Positions 42,986-52,929 are shown, counted from the stretch's first letter. The stretch: DNA of 64,000 nt from CAZICM01 sp964537685 (GCA_964537685.1 CAZICM010000038.1:23900-87899); one strand, 5' to 3'. A program made the numbers and translations. Notes: generated by a model from the sequence alone, not told the origin.

Positions 42986-45421
42986 TTACCGGACGGTGAA
43001 TCGGCTGGGGGTCATAATCGCTGAGTAGCTTGGATTCTTGGGCCGGGCGACAATCTCGTGCCTTCCCGCCCGCGCTGGAACCCGAATACGATAGGGTGCC
43101 TTGGATTGGCCGACGACTTGGCCATCTACAACGAATTCTAAAGCAATTTCATCGCCTCCACTGACTTGAGCGGCAATTTCGATGCCTTGGCGTTCGGCGA
43201 AATCGTCGTTGGAGATACTAAAAATGCTTCCATTTTCGGGTTTGGTAATGCGTATCTCGGGCAGCCCGCCCTGCTCTTGCGCGCAGCCGGGGATCATGCG
43301 GCGTGAATACCAAGGAATTCCAAAACTATCCCGTCCAGGTGCTCCCATGGGAAGCGATGAAAGCCATGAATCAAAGGCTTCCGGAAATACCGCAATGGTG
43401 CTGGAGCCTTTTTCATCGCAGCGGAATGGTGTTTCACTTGGTTCGTGAGCGCGCGGGCTTGCGTGCACATGAATATCGCAGTGACCGGAAGGCTCGTGAC
43501 CCCGGGCAAATCGGCGGCTTACTTCTTCGGGACAGGCGGAAGAGCGGGGCTTGCCAGAAAGCGGGCACACTTGGGTTTCTACGAGCCACTGCGAATCCCA
43601 CAGGGGTTTGCGTGCGTTTACGTCGCGCATGGCGCGTCTCATGATGTCGGCGAAGAGGGGCCCCGCGCCGCTGGAGCCCATCACTTCCCGCATCGGCGCG
43701 GCGTCGGTATTGCCAAGCCAGACGACCACGGTTTTTTCATGCGTGTAGCCGGCCGTCCAGGCATCGCGGAAACCCGAGCTCGTGCCTGTCTTTACCGCGA
43801 CGGGATAGCCTAAATCGAAAGGTCCCTGGCCATGAAGGCCACGGATACGGGCAAGGGGATCGGAGAGAATTTCAGACACCAGCGCCGCCACGGATGGCTC
43901 GAAGATTTGCATGCCTTGAGGAGGTACACGATCGGATTGCTGAGAATTTTCCCCATTCAATCGCATTCGAAGCGGAATGGCTTCGCCTCCGCGCGCCAAA
44001 GCCATATATGCCGCGGCCAATTCGCTGAGTTGAATTTCTCCGCTGCCCAGTGAAAGAGCTAGACCGTAATGGCTTGCATCCCGATCGAGAGAATTCATGC
44101 CGAGCGCGTGAAGCCGGTCGAGCAAGGTCTTCGGGCCAATATCGGCGAGCAGGCGAATCGCGGGAATATTCAGGCTGCCCGCGAGAGCCTCGCGCGCGCT
44201 GATCGGGCCTTCAAAGCTTCCGTGGAAATTGGAGGGTGCCCATGTGGATAGATCTTTTTCCGAAAAGCTCGTCGGAATATCGGCCAGCATTTCGGAGCCC
44301 GTCACGCCGCGTTCAAAGGCGATCGCGTACACAAAGGGCTTGAGCGCCGAGCCAGGCTGGCGCCGGGCTCGAATCATATCAATTTGACCATCAATTTGAT
44401 TGTTCCAAAAATCGGCACTGCCCGCGTAGGCCAGCACGTCGCCGCTGTGATTATCGATAACAATCGCAGCGGCGTTGGAAACTCCCCGGTCGGCGATGGT
44501 GGCCAAATGGGTGCGAATCAATCCTTCGATATCTTTTTGCAATTCGAAGTCTAGCGTGGTCCGCACTTCTGAATCATTGGCCAATTGACCGCTTTTGCGA
44601 AGCGCTTCGACAAAGTGAGGGGCGTGCATGGGATGCTGCAAAGGCTTTATTTCCAAGGGTTCTGCGTCAGCCCGTCTGAAGTCGGCATCGCTCATCAGGC
44701 CCTCGCCGTGCAACGCTTCGAGCAATCGCTTTTGCCTGAGAACCACGCGGTCTTGATGATTGTAGGGGTCGAGGTAGGAAGGCGCTCTGGGCAGCACCGC
44801 CAAAAAAGCCGCCTGTGCCCACGATAAATCGCGCGCTGCCGCGCCAAAGTAGGCTTGCGCCGCGGCTTCAGGTCCAATTAAACCGTGACCGTAGCCCAAT
44901 CGATTGAGGTATGCTTCCAAAATTTGGTTTTTGGTGGCTTCTTCCTCGAGGTTCTGGGCGCGGGCGCTCTCCCTGAATTTGGCGGCAAGCGTTCTGGGTC
45001 TTGGTTTCCCTTGGCTGTCGAGCAATTTGACGAGCTGTTGGGTGATGGTGCTCGCTCCGGAAACCACGCGGCCATGGCGCACATTCTGGAGGGCAGCGCG
45101 TACCACGGCAGGTTTATCAATACCATCGTGTTCATAAAAATCCTTGTCTTCGCTGACCAAGGTTGCGAGCACGATGCGATCGCCGAGTTCTGAAAGCGCT
45201 AAACTGCGCCCCCGATCGCCTCCTTCGGCGGGTATTTCTCGAAGCAGGGTTCCATTTCGATCAAATACTCGCTTGCTTTGATGCCATTGATCGCTCAGGG
45301 TCGGAGCCGGTGAACCGGATACATCACGATAGTATTGCCAGCCAAAATATGCGGCGCCGCCCACCGCAACGGCGGCCAAGAGCGAAATCAGCGGACGGCG
45401 CTTTTTCAAGGAGAGCCTCAT
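42986..45421 (-). CDS. pbpC: Penicillin-binding protein 1C (bifunctional glycosyltransferase/transpeptidase)
   Basis: An 811-residue class A PBP. It has a membrane anchor (about 10-30) and a GT51 glycosyltransferase domain with EDKDFYEHDG (catalytic E91) and SGASTITQQL (121-130). The transpeptidase domain has S358-A-L-K361 in PGSALKPF, the SLN motif and K544-T-G. The C-terminal BiPBP_C domain, typical of PBP1C, ends in DGQVVGQSKAPYRIRVPARAG. The ATG overlaps the stop of the upstream alpha-2-macroglobulin gene (ATGA, 45418-45421). In many Gram-negatives pbpC is paired with a bacterial alpha-2-macroglobulin, and wall repair after envelope breach has been proposed. All catalytic residues are present, so it should be active. 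Confidence 0.95.
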   Translation of the reverse strand: MRLSLKKRRPLISLLAAVAVGGAAYFGWQYYRDVSGSPAPTLSDQWHQSKRVFDRNGTLLREIPAEGGDRGRSLALSELGDRIVLATLVSEDKDFYEHDGIDKPAVVRAALQNVRHGRVVSGASTITQQLVKLLDSQGKPRPRTLAAKFRESARAQNLEEEATKNQILEAYLNRLGYGHGLIGPEAAAQAYFGAAARDLSWAQAAFLAVLPRAPSYLDPYNHQDRVVLRQKRLLEALHGEGLMSDADFRRADAEPLEIKPLQHPMHAPHFVEALRKSGQLANDSEVRTTLDFELQKDIEGLIRTHLATIADRGVSNAAAIVIDNHSGDVLAYAGSADFWNNQIDGQIDMIRARRQPGSALKPFVYAIAFERGVTGSEMLADIPTSFSEKDLSTWAPSNFHGSFEGPISAREALAGSLNIPAIRLLADIGPKTLLDRLHALGMNSLDRDASHYGLALSLGSGEIQLSELAAAYMALARGGEAIPLRMRLNGENSQQSDRVPPQGMQIFEPSVAALVSEILSDPLARIRGLHGQGPFDLGYPVAVKTGTSSGFRDAWTAGYTHEKTVVVWLGNTDAAPMREVMGSSGAGPLFADIMRRAMRDVNARKPLWDSQWLVETQVCPLSGKPRSSACPEEVSRRFARGHEPSGHCDIHVHASPRAHEPSETPFRCDEKGSSTIAVFPEAFDSWLSSLPMGAPGRDSFGIPWYSRRMIPGCAQEQGGLPEIRITKPENGSIFSISNDDFAERQGIEIAAQVSGGDEIALEFVVDGQVVGQSKAPYRIRVPARAGRHEIVARPKNPSYSAIMTPSRFTVR

Positions 45422-48400
45422 TGGATGACGACCTTGCGTGAGTCGGTGTAGCCATGGCTGTTGGCTTCGTACATCAATTCAGCCGATGCCGGAGATGCGA
45501 CAAAAGTGCCCGGCGTGACGGCGCGGACAATGTAAGAAGCCGCGACATAGTCGCCCCATACTCGATCAAAATACACGTTCACGCGATCATCATGTAATTC
45601 CAAATGGCTTGGATCGCCTGCTCCACTGCGGAGGAAGGCCGCAAAAGGATGGCTGTCTTCGAGCTCGGGAACGCTGGCCACGGTGGCCAGATCGGTTTGA
45701 ACGGGTTCGAATCCAGCCGGTAGATGATCGGTAATGGCAACGTATCCAGCCCTGTCGCGGTCGATATTGGATGGCATGCTCACAAGCACCGAGACGCGAA
45801 GCACATCTCCCGCGTGTAGCGAGGCCAGATCGACAGGCGTGCCTTTGGGCGTCGTAAACACGCGATATACGTCGGGGCCGCTGTCTGAACTGGTGGCCGC
45901 GAGGGAACCCGCTTCTTCAGAGGGCCTGCGCCACACCGCGCTCACCATGTAGCCAATGGTTTTCGTTGTATTGCTCTCCAATACGATTTTCGATTTCTTT
46001 CCTTTCAATCCAGAAAGAGGGATCGAAAATTCTTTGCTGCCTCCGCCCAGGTCTTTCGAGGCGGCGATTTCCTGGCCATCCAGAAGGAGGCGCACAGGAG
46101 AGCCTTCTCCCGCGCTGATTCTCAATTGCTGGGCGAGCGCGAGCAGGGAATATGCCGTGGCCTGGGTGGTGTAGGAATCCATTCCATCGGCGAGTTTTTG
46201 AACAAGACGCGGAAGAATCTTCGAATGGGGTCTCAAGCTCATCAATGCCATGGCCGCTTGGGACATCGTGCGCATGGGAGACCCGTAATAATAAAAATCG
46301 TTGTGCTTGGGGCCCGCATTTAAATTTCCCTGTTCGTCAAAACCGGATTCAACTGAATCGAGTAATTTATCAATTCGTTCATTTTGATTGGGCAGGGCGG
46401 AAAATGCGAGCGCTTGGCTGGCCGCACCAAAGACGGACAGGTCGCCCAGGCGATCGAAGAGGGCGTCGCTGTGCGCGGGGTTTAGCGAGCCGAGTTCGGC
46501 AAGGCTTTGTGCGATGGCGGCGCGGACTTCGGGTTCAACGTAGGTGCTGAGCAGATGCGTGGAGAGATAGCTCTCCATGCCTTCAAGCAGGCCGGGCGGC
46601 ATGGCGATATTGGCCTTCTTGGCGAGCACGACAGCGCGCATTGCATAGGCTGTTCCGTACACATTGGGTTCGTAGCCGCCCGGCCAGTAGGCAAGGCCGC
46701 CGCTTGGCGTCTTCATCGAATTGAGGCGCAATAGGCCGGCGCGAATCTTGTTCTTTAGGTCTTCGTCGCTGAAGCGCGAAACGCCGATGCGGGGAAGGAT
46801 GTCGCGCGCCGCCAAAAGCGGGAGTGTGCTGGAAGTGGTCTGTTCGACACAGCCATGCGGATAATCGAGCAGATAGCCGAGGCGCGCGCCCAGTTCGGGC
46901 CATAGGTGTTCGCCCACATGCACCGAAAGTACGCCTTCATGAGCAAGGCCGCCCGGGCTTTGAATCGAGGCAGGAATGTTGAGGGCGATTTCTTTTCGGC
47001 CCGCGAAAGAGCCTTCGAGCGCCGGTCTTTCGTCGATGCCCGGAGCCTGTACGGGAACGCGGGCTTCGACCGAATCCAGAGGCGCTCCAGAGCTTTCCGA
47101 CACGGAGAATGTCAGCCGCATATCACCGGCTTTTGAAGCCTCCATGGGAAAGCCGACGCGGCGGTTTGCCCGCGCTGGAACCTGAACGCTGGTGCTTCGC
47201 TCGCCAAGGCGGACAACGAGATTCATTGGATTGTCGGTGTTGTTATGAAGCACCGAAGCGGCTTCAAAATGATCGCCAAGGGAGGCGAAACGGGGAACGG
47301 CGGGCAGGAGCAAGATGGGTTTGCTAACGGTGAAATCGCTTTCTACGGCGGCGCCTTTGCCTTCATCGTCCACCGCGACAGCCATCACCCGGAATTGCGT
47401 GAGGTTGTCGGGAAGCTTGAAGCGGACTTTGGCGCGGCCTTGAGCGTCGGTTCGCACATCGGGCTTCCACAGCGCCGTTTCAACGAAGTTGCGCCGCGTG
47501 GAGGTGAAGCTTGTGGTTTCGCCTCCGTCGCCGGCCACATGGCTCTGTTCGAGCAAATCGGCGAGTTTGGTGCGGCTATCGCGCAGGCGGAAGGAAAGCG
47601 CGCGGCCTGGGCGGAATTCGACGGCGGGGTCCGGCGGATGGTAGGCGCTGAGCCTGAGCACGCCTTCATCGACGACGGCGAGGGCAATTTCGGCGTTGGG
47701 TTCGGGGTTGCCGTTATCTTGTACTTCAAGATTGATTTCGGCTTCTTCGCCTGGGCCGTACGATGTTTTCGCGCTTTTGGCCGTTACGGCAAGCCTCGCG
47801 CCGGAAAGCGAAACGGGAAGCCTGACGGCGCCGATGCGGTAGTCGGCGATGGCTTTTCCTTTTGCGCCGATTGGAAGCAGTGTGACGACAGCGTGCGTAT
47901 GAGGCGCGTGTCCGGCTTCAATTGGAATGTCGAAGGTGGCCGCCGGACCGTTCATCCGTTTGGAGATGTGGCGCAGTAGGCCGCCTTGTTCGGTCGTGAT
48001 AATCGCGGTGGCCGCGGGATAGGGGCTGTGCACCAGCAGTTTCGCTGTTTCACCGGGCGCGTAGCGCGATTTGTCGGTCACGATTTCGATGGTGCGCCCG
48101 CGGCTGGGCATCACGGCCCGGCTATCATCGCCGCCGTCGCGCCAGGCCCAAAATGAGGACTCTCCGCCGGCCCGCCCATCCACCATCGCCGTCACGCGAT
48201 AATATCCAGATACAGGAACCATCAAATTGCATGAAACAACGGATGAGGTTGTTACCGTATTGCATTTGCCTGAATCTATGCGTTCTTCCGACCATTCATA
48301 TCGTATTGATCCACCCGGCCCCTTTCGTTTTGCGTATTTCCATTCAATTCGATCGAGTTTAGCCGTAATAGGCACATCGGCGATGGTTTTTCCTTCGGTA

Positions 48401-51210
48401 TCCACAACGCCGAGCTCGATGGGAACGGAGCCGCCTGTGTCGATCCAGCGGCTCTTTAGCCTGAGCGCCGCATAACGGCTGGCCGGATGAAGGACAACGG
48501 AAGCTTTTCCCGCGACGTGCCGGTAGGACGAATCACTCACATCGGCCTCGACCTGAAACATTTGAGGGCCAATCACGCCCTCCATTGAAATGGCTTGATC
48601 GAGCTTGAATACGCCGTCGGGGCCCAGTGTGGATTCGCCGGCGCGGGTCCACGTCTGCTTGGCCGCGATCTCTTCTTCGTCGTCGTACCAAGATGAATAG
48701 CTGGGGCGAATGACAAATCCCTGCGAGGTCAGCGAGCCTTCGGGAGCCGGCGCGGGTGTGCGGCGAATTGTCCATTGAACGGAAGCCCCGTCCATCGGCG
48801 CGCCGAATAAATAGCGGCCGCGTACCGTTGCCATGAGCTTGGATGCCGCGCCCGCTTGGGCGTCTACATCCACGGCAAATCGCGGCGTTTCAAATTCAGC
48901 GATATTGACGACTGTATCCGCGAGCATTCCTTCGCCATTGGGTTTTTCTTCAATTCGAATGTGATGGCGGCCTAGTTTTGCGTCGGCGGGAACGGCAAAG
49001 CTCAGCGCGATGCTGCCCATGTCATTGGTTCTCGATGTGGTGGAAAAAGCTTCGTCGCCCGTTGGCCCGATAATGCGGATATGCATTTCTGCGTTGGAAA
49101 CAGGCTTTAGCGCCGTTCCATCGGCCTTGCGGACATTGGCTTTGATCCAAACCGTTGAGCCGGGGCGGTAAATGCCCCGATCGGTCATCACCATGGCGCG
49201 CAGTTCGCTTTCGGCGGGCTCAGCTCCCGATGAAAGGGCGGGGAACAAGGTCTTCGATGTCGCGCCTTGATCGCCCAAATCGAGCTTGAATTCAGCGTCG
49301 GAAGCCTTGACCAAGAGCAGTCCTTGATCTCCTCCCTGCATGAGGGCGATTCCATTGGCATCGGTGAGTGCGGATGCCTGGGATGCCTGGTTTTTATCGA
49401 TGATCTCAACTTTCGCGCCGGCCACAGGCTCACCGCCGCCCAAACGCGCGACATGCACAAGGGTTTTGCCGGAAATGGTGCGGGTGTGGACAGCCAATGT
49501 CTTGGCGTCGCCGGGCGTGATTAGAGCCAAAAGAGGTTCGCTGTCTCCGCTTCCGCTTTCTCCGAGTGTCCTTGCTCCAAATGCTGTTTTTTTAATTTGG
49601 GCCAAGGCCAGGTATGTCGTTCCAGCCGAAAGTTTTTCGAGCAGGTTTACAGGTGTTTCAATCAAGCGATCGTGGGCTGATTTCACGGGAACCACGATGC
49701 TGATTGGCGCGGCTTCGTCGGGTGCTTTGCCTTCGCGTACGCGGTCGATGGCGTGCAGATACGCCTCCGCGTTGCTTGCGGGCACGGGCCATAGTTTTAC
49801 TTCGGCTTGATCGACGTTTTTGGTGGTGAGTACGAAGCGTTTGCTGCCTGCTTCATCGAGGGAAAGCACGCCCGTTGGCATCGTGAGCGTCGCCGGCGAT
49901 GGCATGGTTTCAATCTGAACTTGAATGGGCGCGGAAAGGCGGCCTCCGAATACATCCGTAATGCCTGCAATGCTGACATTATAGGTTTTTGAGGTTTCAA
50001 ATCCGCCGGTCAATACGACATTGCCGCCGTCCCAGCCCCAACTGTAAACGCTTAAATTGCGGACGGGCGGTGAGATCGATACGAGTTTTTTTAGCTCGCT
50101 GTCTGCCGTGGATAGGCGGTGATTAAATGCAAGGCGAACGCGCCTTCCGCTAATAATCAGTTTTTTGCCTACGCTGTTGCACACTTCGCCGCCGTATCCG
50201 TCGCAATCCATTCCCTGCAATTCAAGCGGCTGGGCAATCGTGAATCGCGCTTTGTGGCTGTTTTCAGGCTTTTGGGGAAATCGATCTTTGGCGACCAAGG
50301 TATAATCTTCACCCGCGGAAAATGCTTTTAGCGGTGTCACCAATACGATAAAATTCGAATCCACAGGAATTCCTTGGAAATTCGATCGCTTTGGGTGTGT
50401 GAGAGAAACGGGAATGGGACGGCCTTTGGAATCTTCCAGATGAACAAGTTTCCGGGCCGCCGCGATATCGATGGCCTGGTCAAATAAGACGGCCAATTCC
50501 GGCTGTTTCCCAACGGTGGAGAGATCGCCGGGATGCACGGCGACGATGCGCTGCTGTCCAGCCGAAGGGACGTAACTCAGGATTTTTCCGGCAACGCTCG
50601 CGCGGGGAACGACCTTGGCTTTCCAGCTTTCTTTAAAGGCTTCGCCGCTTTGGGTTTTTATGTTGCCGAGGCCAACGTGAAAGGTCTTGCCGAGTTCGAG
50701 GGGACGCGCCGCGACAAACTCCAAGGTGTGCGGGGAGAGCCAGCGCGCCTTGCCTTCAATGGCGGGTTCGATGGTGAGGGTTCCAGGCGCCGCGTCGACC
50801 GATGTGTCTTCAGGCTTGGAAGGCTTTGCATTTTTGCCAGCAGCCTTCGGTGTTTCCGCAGGTTTGGGACGCTCGGGAATCTGCATCGCCTGGTTGAAGA
50901 CCAGCCGAAAACGATCGCCGACCAGATCGAACGATCCTTCGCTGTCAAGCTGCGGCTCGACGACTCTGGGTTCCCATGTTTCGCCGTCGGAGCGGTTTGA
51001 AAAATCTGTGGGCATCGCGCCCCGCGCATGCCGGCCTTGCGATGGAGGCGGCGGAAAACTCTCGGCTTCATTCCGGGCGGGTACGGCCCGCGTGAGGAGG
51101 CTTTTTTCTCCAGCGCCGGGATCGGCCGGTCTCCGCGCGTCCTTTGAGCTCGCGCATACAAGAGATGAAAACGCAACGAGTACGACGAGTGCGGCCTGTG
51201 CTTTTCTCAT
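45418..51210 (-). CDS. Bacterial alpha-2-macroglobulin (YfhM type) with an intact thioester
   Basis: A 1930-residue exported protease trap. It has macroglobulin-like MG domains, with the MG2-type DRGIYRPGSTVWIKANV at about 676-692, an ANA-type region (LWKPDVRTDAQGRAKVRFKLPD, about 1246-1268) and a thioester domain with C1454-V-E-Q1457 in DYPHGCVEQTTS. The thioester links the trap to attacking proteases after bait cleavage. It is somewhat longer than E. coli YfhM (about 1650). The start ATG at 51210 follows a possible TTG. The signal peptide ends in SSLVCASS, whose Val before Cys is not a standard lipobox, so lipid attachment is less certain than for E. coli. It is translationally coupled to pbpC. 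Confidence 0.95.
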   Translation of the reverse strand: MRKAQAALVVLVAFSSLVCASSKDARRPADPGAGEKSLLTRAVPARNEAESFPPPPSQGRHARGAMPTDFSNRSDGETWEPRVVEPQLDSEGSFDLVGDRFRLVFNQAMQIPERPKPAETPKAAGKNAKPSKPEDTSVDAAPGTLTIEPAIEGKARWLSPHTLEFVAARPLELGKTFHVGLGNIKTQSGEAFKESWKAKVVPRASVAGKILSYVPSAGQQRIVAVHPGDLSTVGKQPELAVLFDQAIDIAAARKLVHLEDSKGRPIPVSLTHPKRSNFQGIPVDSNFIVLVTPLKAFSAGEDYTLVAKDRFPQKPENSHKARFTIAQPLELQGMDCDGYGGEVCNSVGKKLIISGRRVRLAFNHRLSTADSELKKLVSISPPVRNLSVYSWGWDGGNVVLTGGFETSKTYNVSIAGITDVFGGRLSAPIQVQIETMPSPATLTMPTGVLSLDEAGSKRFVLTTKNVDQAEVKLWPVPASNAEAYLHAIDRVREGKAPDEAAPISIVVPVKSAHDRLIETPVNLLEKLSAGTTYLALAQIKKTAFGARTLGESGSGDSEPLLALITPGDAKTLAVHTRTISGKTLVHVARLGGGEPVAGAKVEIIDKNQASQASALTDANGIALMQGGDQGLLLVKASDAEFKLDLGDQGATSKTLFPALSSGAEPAESELRAMVMTDRGIYRPGSTVWIKANVRKADGTALKPVSNAEMHIRIIGPTGDEAFSTTSRTNDMGSIALSFAVPADAKLGRHHIRIEEKPNGEGMLADTVVNIAEFETPRFAVDVDAQAGAASKLMATVRGRYLFGAPMDGASVQWTIRRTPAPAPEGSLTSQGFVIRPSYSSWYDDEEEIAAKQTWTRAGESTLGPDGVFKLDQAISMEGVIGPQMFQVEADVSDSSYRHVAGKASVVLHPASRYAALRLKSRWIDTGGSVPIELGVVDTEGKTIADVPITAKLDRIEWKYAKRKGPGGSIRYEWSEERIDSGKCNTVTTSSVVSCNLMVPVSGYYRVTAMVDGRAGGESSFWAWRDGGDDSRAVMPSRGRTIEIVTDKSRYAPGETAKLLVHSPYPAATAIITTEQGGLLRHISKRMNGPAATFDIPIEAGHAPHTHAVVTLLPIGAKGKAIADYRIGAVRLPVSLSGARLAVTAKSAKTSYGPGEEAEINLEVQDNGNPEPNAEIALAVVDEGVLRLSAYHPPDPAVEFRPGRALSFRLRDSRTKLADLLEQSHVAGDGGETTSFTSTRRNFVETALWKPDVRTDAQGRAKVRFKLPDNLTQFRVMAVAVDDEGKGAAVESDFTVSKPILLLPAVPRFASLGDHFEAASVLHNNTDNPMNLVVRLGERSTSVQVPARANRRVGFPMEASKAGDMRLTFSVSESSGAPLDSVEARVPVQAPGIDERPALEGSFAGRKEIALNIPASIQSPGGLAHEGVLSVHVGEHLWPELGARLGYLLDYPHGCVEQTTSSTLPLLAARDILPRIGVSRFSDEDLKNKIRAGLLRLNSMKTPSGGLAYWPGGYEPNVYGTAYAMRAVVLAKKANIAMPPGLLEGMESYLSTHLLSTYVEPEVRAAIAQSLAELGSLNPAHSDALFDRLGDLSVFGAASQALAFSALPNQNERIDKLLDSVESGFDEQGNLNAGPKHNDFYYYGSPMRTMSQAAMALMSLRPHSKILPRLVQKLADGMDSYTTQATAYSLLALAQQLRISAGEGSPVRLLLDGQEIAASKDLGGGSKEFSIPLSGLKGKKSKIVLESNTTKTIGYMVSAVWRRPSEEAGSLAATSSDSGPDVYRVFTTPKGTPVDLASLHAGDVLRVSVLVSMPSNIDRDRAGYVAITDHLPAGFEPVQTDLATVASVPELEDSHPFAAFLRSGAGDPSHLELHDDRVNVYFDRVWGDYVAASYIVRAVTPGTFVASPASAELMYEANSHGYTDSRKVVIQ

Positions 51211-51756
51211 GGTCAAACCGTTTTTGAAATGAATCGAAGAACATGCGCAGATGGCTGCTGATTAAAACTCAAGCCGTCCTGCGCAACCGGGGAGAACGCG
51301 CTGAGTGCCGCCATGCATTCCAACACAAAAAACAGGCTGTTTTGGCGCCTTTGAGCCACTTGAATGTACAGCGCTTCTGTCAAGCGCAGGGCACGATCGT
51401 GCCGCTCCTTCGTGCCCTTGATGAGCCTGCCCCTCAAAAATGAATGCTTCCCACTGCCAAAATCGTGCTTTTCACATCGCGCATGCAAGCCCATCGCGCG
51501 GCATCGCTCGCCCTATGTTTTCACGTAAATCATGAACGTTTCGCGGCCCCCTTATCGTCGCCCATGCGCACCTTTCCAGAGCTGGACGAAATGAGGCTGT
51601 GGGCACAAGGTAGTCGCCAATGCTTGGACCGGGCTTGGCAGGCATGCGCAGCCGCGAATGCAAAAAAGCCCCGAAGACAAGCTTTTTTGCCTGTCCTCGG
51701 AAATATTCGCCAAGCATGGGTCTTTTCTTTTTGGATTAGTTGCAAGGAGAGCTCGA
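51211..51756. other. Intergenic region without a convincing gene
   Basis: These 546 bases separate two divergent genes. Short open frames on both strands show no signal peptide, start signal or known motif. The last 100 bases hold an AT-rich hairpin (51660-51690) and the AAGGAG of the Cys-rich lipoprotein. Promoters of both large genes must lie here; I cannot place them with confidence. Confidence 0.55.
51660..51690. other. Hairpin in the leader of the Cys-rich lipoprotein gene
   Basis: GCAAAAAAGC (51660-51669) and GCTTTTTTGC (51681-51690) are perfect inverted repeats with an 11-base loop, 66 bases before the start codon. The stem could be a leader structure, a terminator for a leader RNA or a protein site. 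Confidence 0.5.
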
Positions 51757-52929
51757 ATGAACACCAAAACGAAGTGGCGTGTAGCGTTTATGCCTGTGGC
51801 ACTTGCTGCGCTGGCCATCGTTCCTCTTCAGGGTTGTGATGAGGTAACCAATGCTCAGCAAAGCCTTTGCTGCAGCGAGTTTACGCCCGGCGCGGATCTG
51901 GCTGCTGTGGACTGGAAGCTTGAGGGACAAGCGGGCCTTAACTTTGGCGCGTTTATGCAAGCCACGTCTGATTTCACCGGCGCCGCAACAGCGATGGTGG
52001 GAGACGTTGCCAACGCTTGCCAGGCGATTGCGGTCGATCTGGGCGCCGAGCCCAAAGCCGTCACAGCCACGGAACCCGACAAGCGTGCGACGGAATGGTG
52101 CAATCTCGCCGTGAGCAAGATCACGGAGATCGGCGCGCAGTTGACCATCAGCTTCCAGCCTCCGAGCTGCACGATTAACGCGAGCGTTCAGGCGAGCTGC
52201 GAAGGCACATGCAGCGCGAACGTGGCCTGCGAAATCACGCCGGCGCAGATCATTGCGCGCTGCGAGCCGGGCAAGCTGTCCGGCCGCTGTACGGCTCAAT
52301 GCACGGGAACTTGCGAAGGTTCTGCCAACCTGGCCGTTGCTTGCGAAGGCAAGTGCGGCGGCACCTGCGAAGGTCAATGCATGGGTAACTGCGCCGTGAA
52401 GGACGCCATGGGCAACTGCAAGGGCGCGTGCGATGGCACATGCCAAGGCGAATGCCGCGGAAGCTGCGATGTGGACGCGATGGCAATGGTTCAGTGCAAC
52501 GCGGACTGCACGGGCGGCTGCTCGGTCGAGTACGAGGCCCCCAAGTGCAAGGCCGAGCTGAGCCCGCCGAGCGCGGAGTGCCAAGCGGACGTGGACTGCA
52601 ACGCGTCCTGCAAGGCGAGCGCGAGCGCGAAGGCCGAGTGCCGCGAGCCTTCGCTTGTCATCGAGGGTTCGACGAATGCGGACAAGCTCATCGCGACGCT
52701 GAAGGTGAATCTGCCCAAGCTGCTCACGATCGCGCAGGCGCGTGGCCAGCTTTTGGTGGATAACGCGCAGGTTGTTGTGCAAGCCTCGGGCAGCATCGAA
52801 ATCGGCGGCAGCGTAAAAGCGACGGCTTGCTTGATTCCGGCGGCGGCCGCGATTGGCCAGGCGCTGAAGAATGCTGAAGCGAGCCTGTCTGCCAGCGTGA
52901 GCGTCGTCGGTTCGGTTGGTATCAACTGA
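51757..52929 (+). CDS. Lipoprotein with (Cys-x-Gly-x)n repeats
   Basis: A 390-residue protein with a signal peptide ending in LQGC27. Residues 148-295 contain 25 cysteines. Two runs have Cys at every fourth residue: C196, 200, 204, 208, 212 and C221, 225, 229, 233, 237, written CEGKCGGTCEGQC and CKGACDGTCQGEC. The consensus is C-x-G-x. I know no characterised protein with this array; similar Cys/Gly stretches seem to occur in large myxobacterial genomes. It may be a disulfide ladder or a metal-binding surface repeat. The flanking domains (30-145 and 300-390) are Ala/Val-rich. The ATG at 51757 has AAGGAG upstream; the frame continues 33 codons further, without cause. A terminator follows. Confidence 0.8.
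   Translation: MNTKTKWRVAFMPVALAALAIVPLQGCDEVTNAQQSLCCSEFTPGADLAAVDWKLEGQAGLNFGAFMQATSDFTGAATAMVGDVANACQAIAVDLGAEPKAVTATEPDKRATEWCNLAVSKITEIGAQLTISFQPPSCTINASVQASCEGTCSANVACEITPAQIIARCEPGKLSGRCTAQCTGTCEGSANLAVACEGKCGGTCEGQCMGNCAVKDAMGNCKGACDGTCQGECRGSCDVDAMAMVQCNADCTGGCSVEYEAPKCKAELSPPSAECQADVDCNASCKASASAKAECREPSLVIEGSTNADKLIATLKVNLPKLLTIAQARGQLLVDNAQVVVQASGSIEIGGSVKATACLIPAAAAIGQALKNAEASLSASVSVVGSVGIN

Noticed and set aside
51213..51494. 93-residue minus-strand frame upstream of the alpha-2-macroglobulin gene
   Set aside because: It shows no RBS, signal or known motif, and it overlaps the likely promoter region of the macroglobulin gene.
51736..52782. 348-residue open frame opposite the Cys-rich lipoprotein gene
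   Set aside because: It is rich in Arg, Ala and Leu from the reverse of Cys/Gly/Ala codons, has no family motif, and the plus strand has an RBS, signal peptide and terminator.
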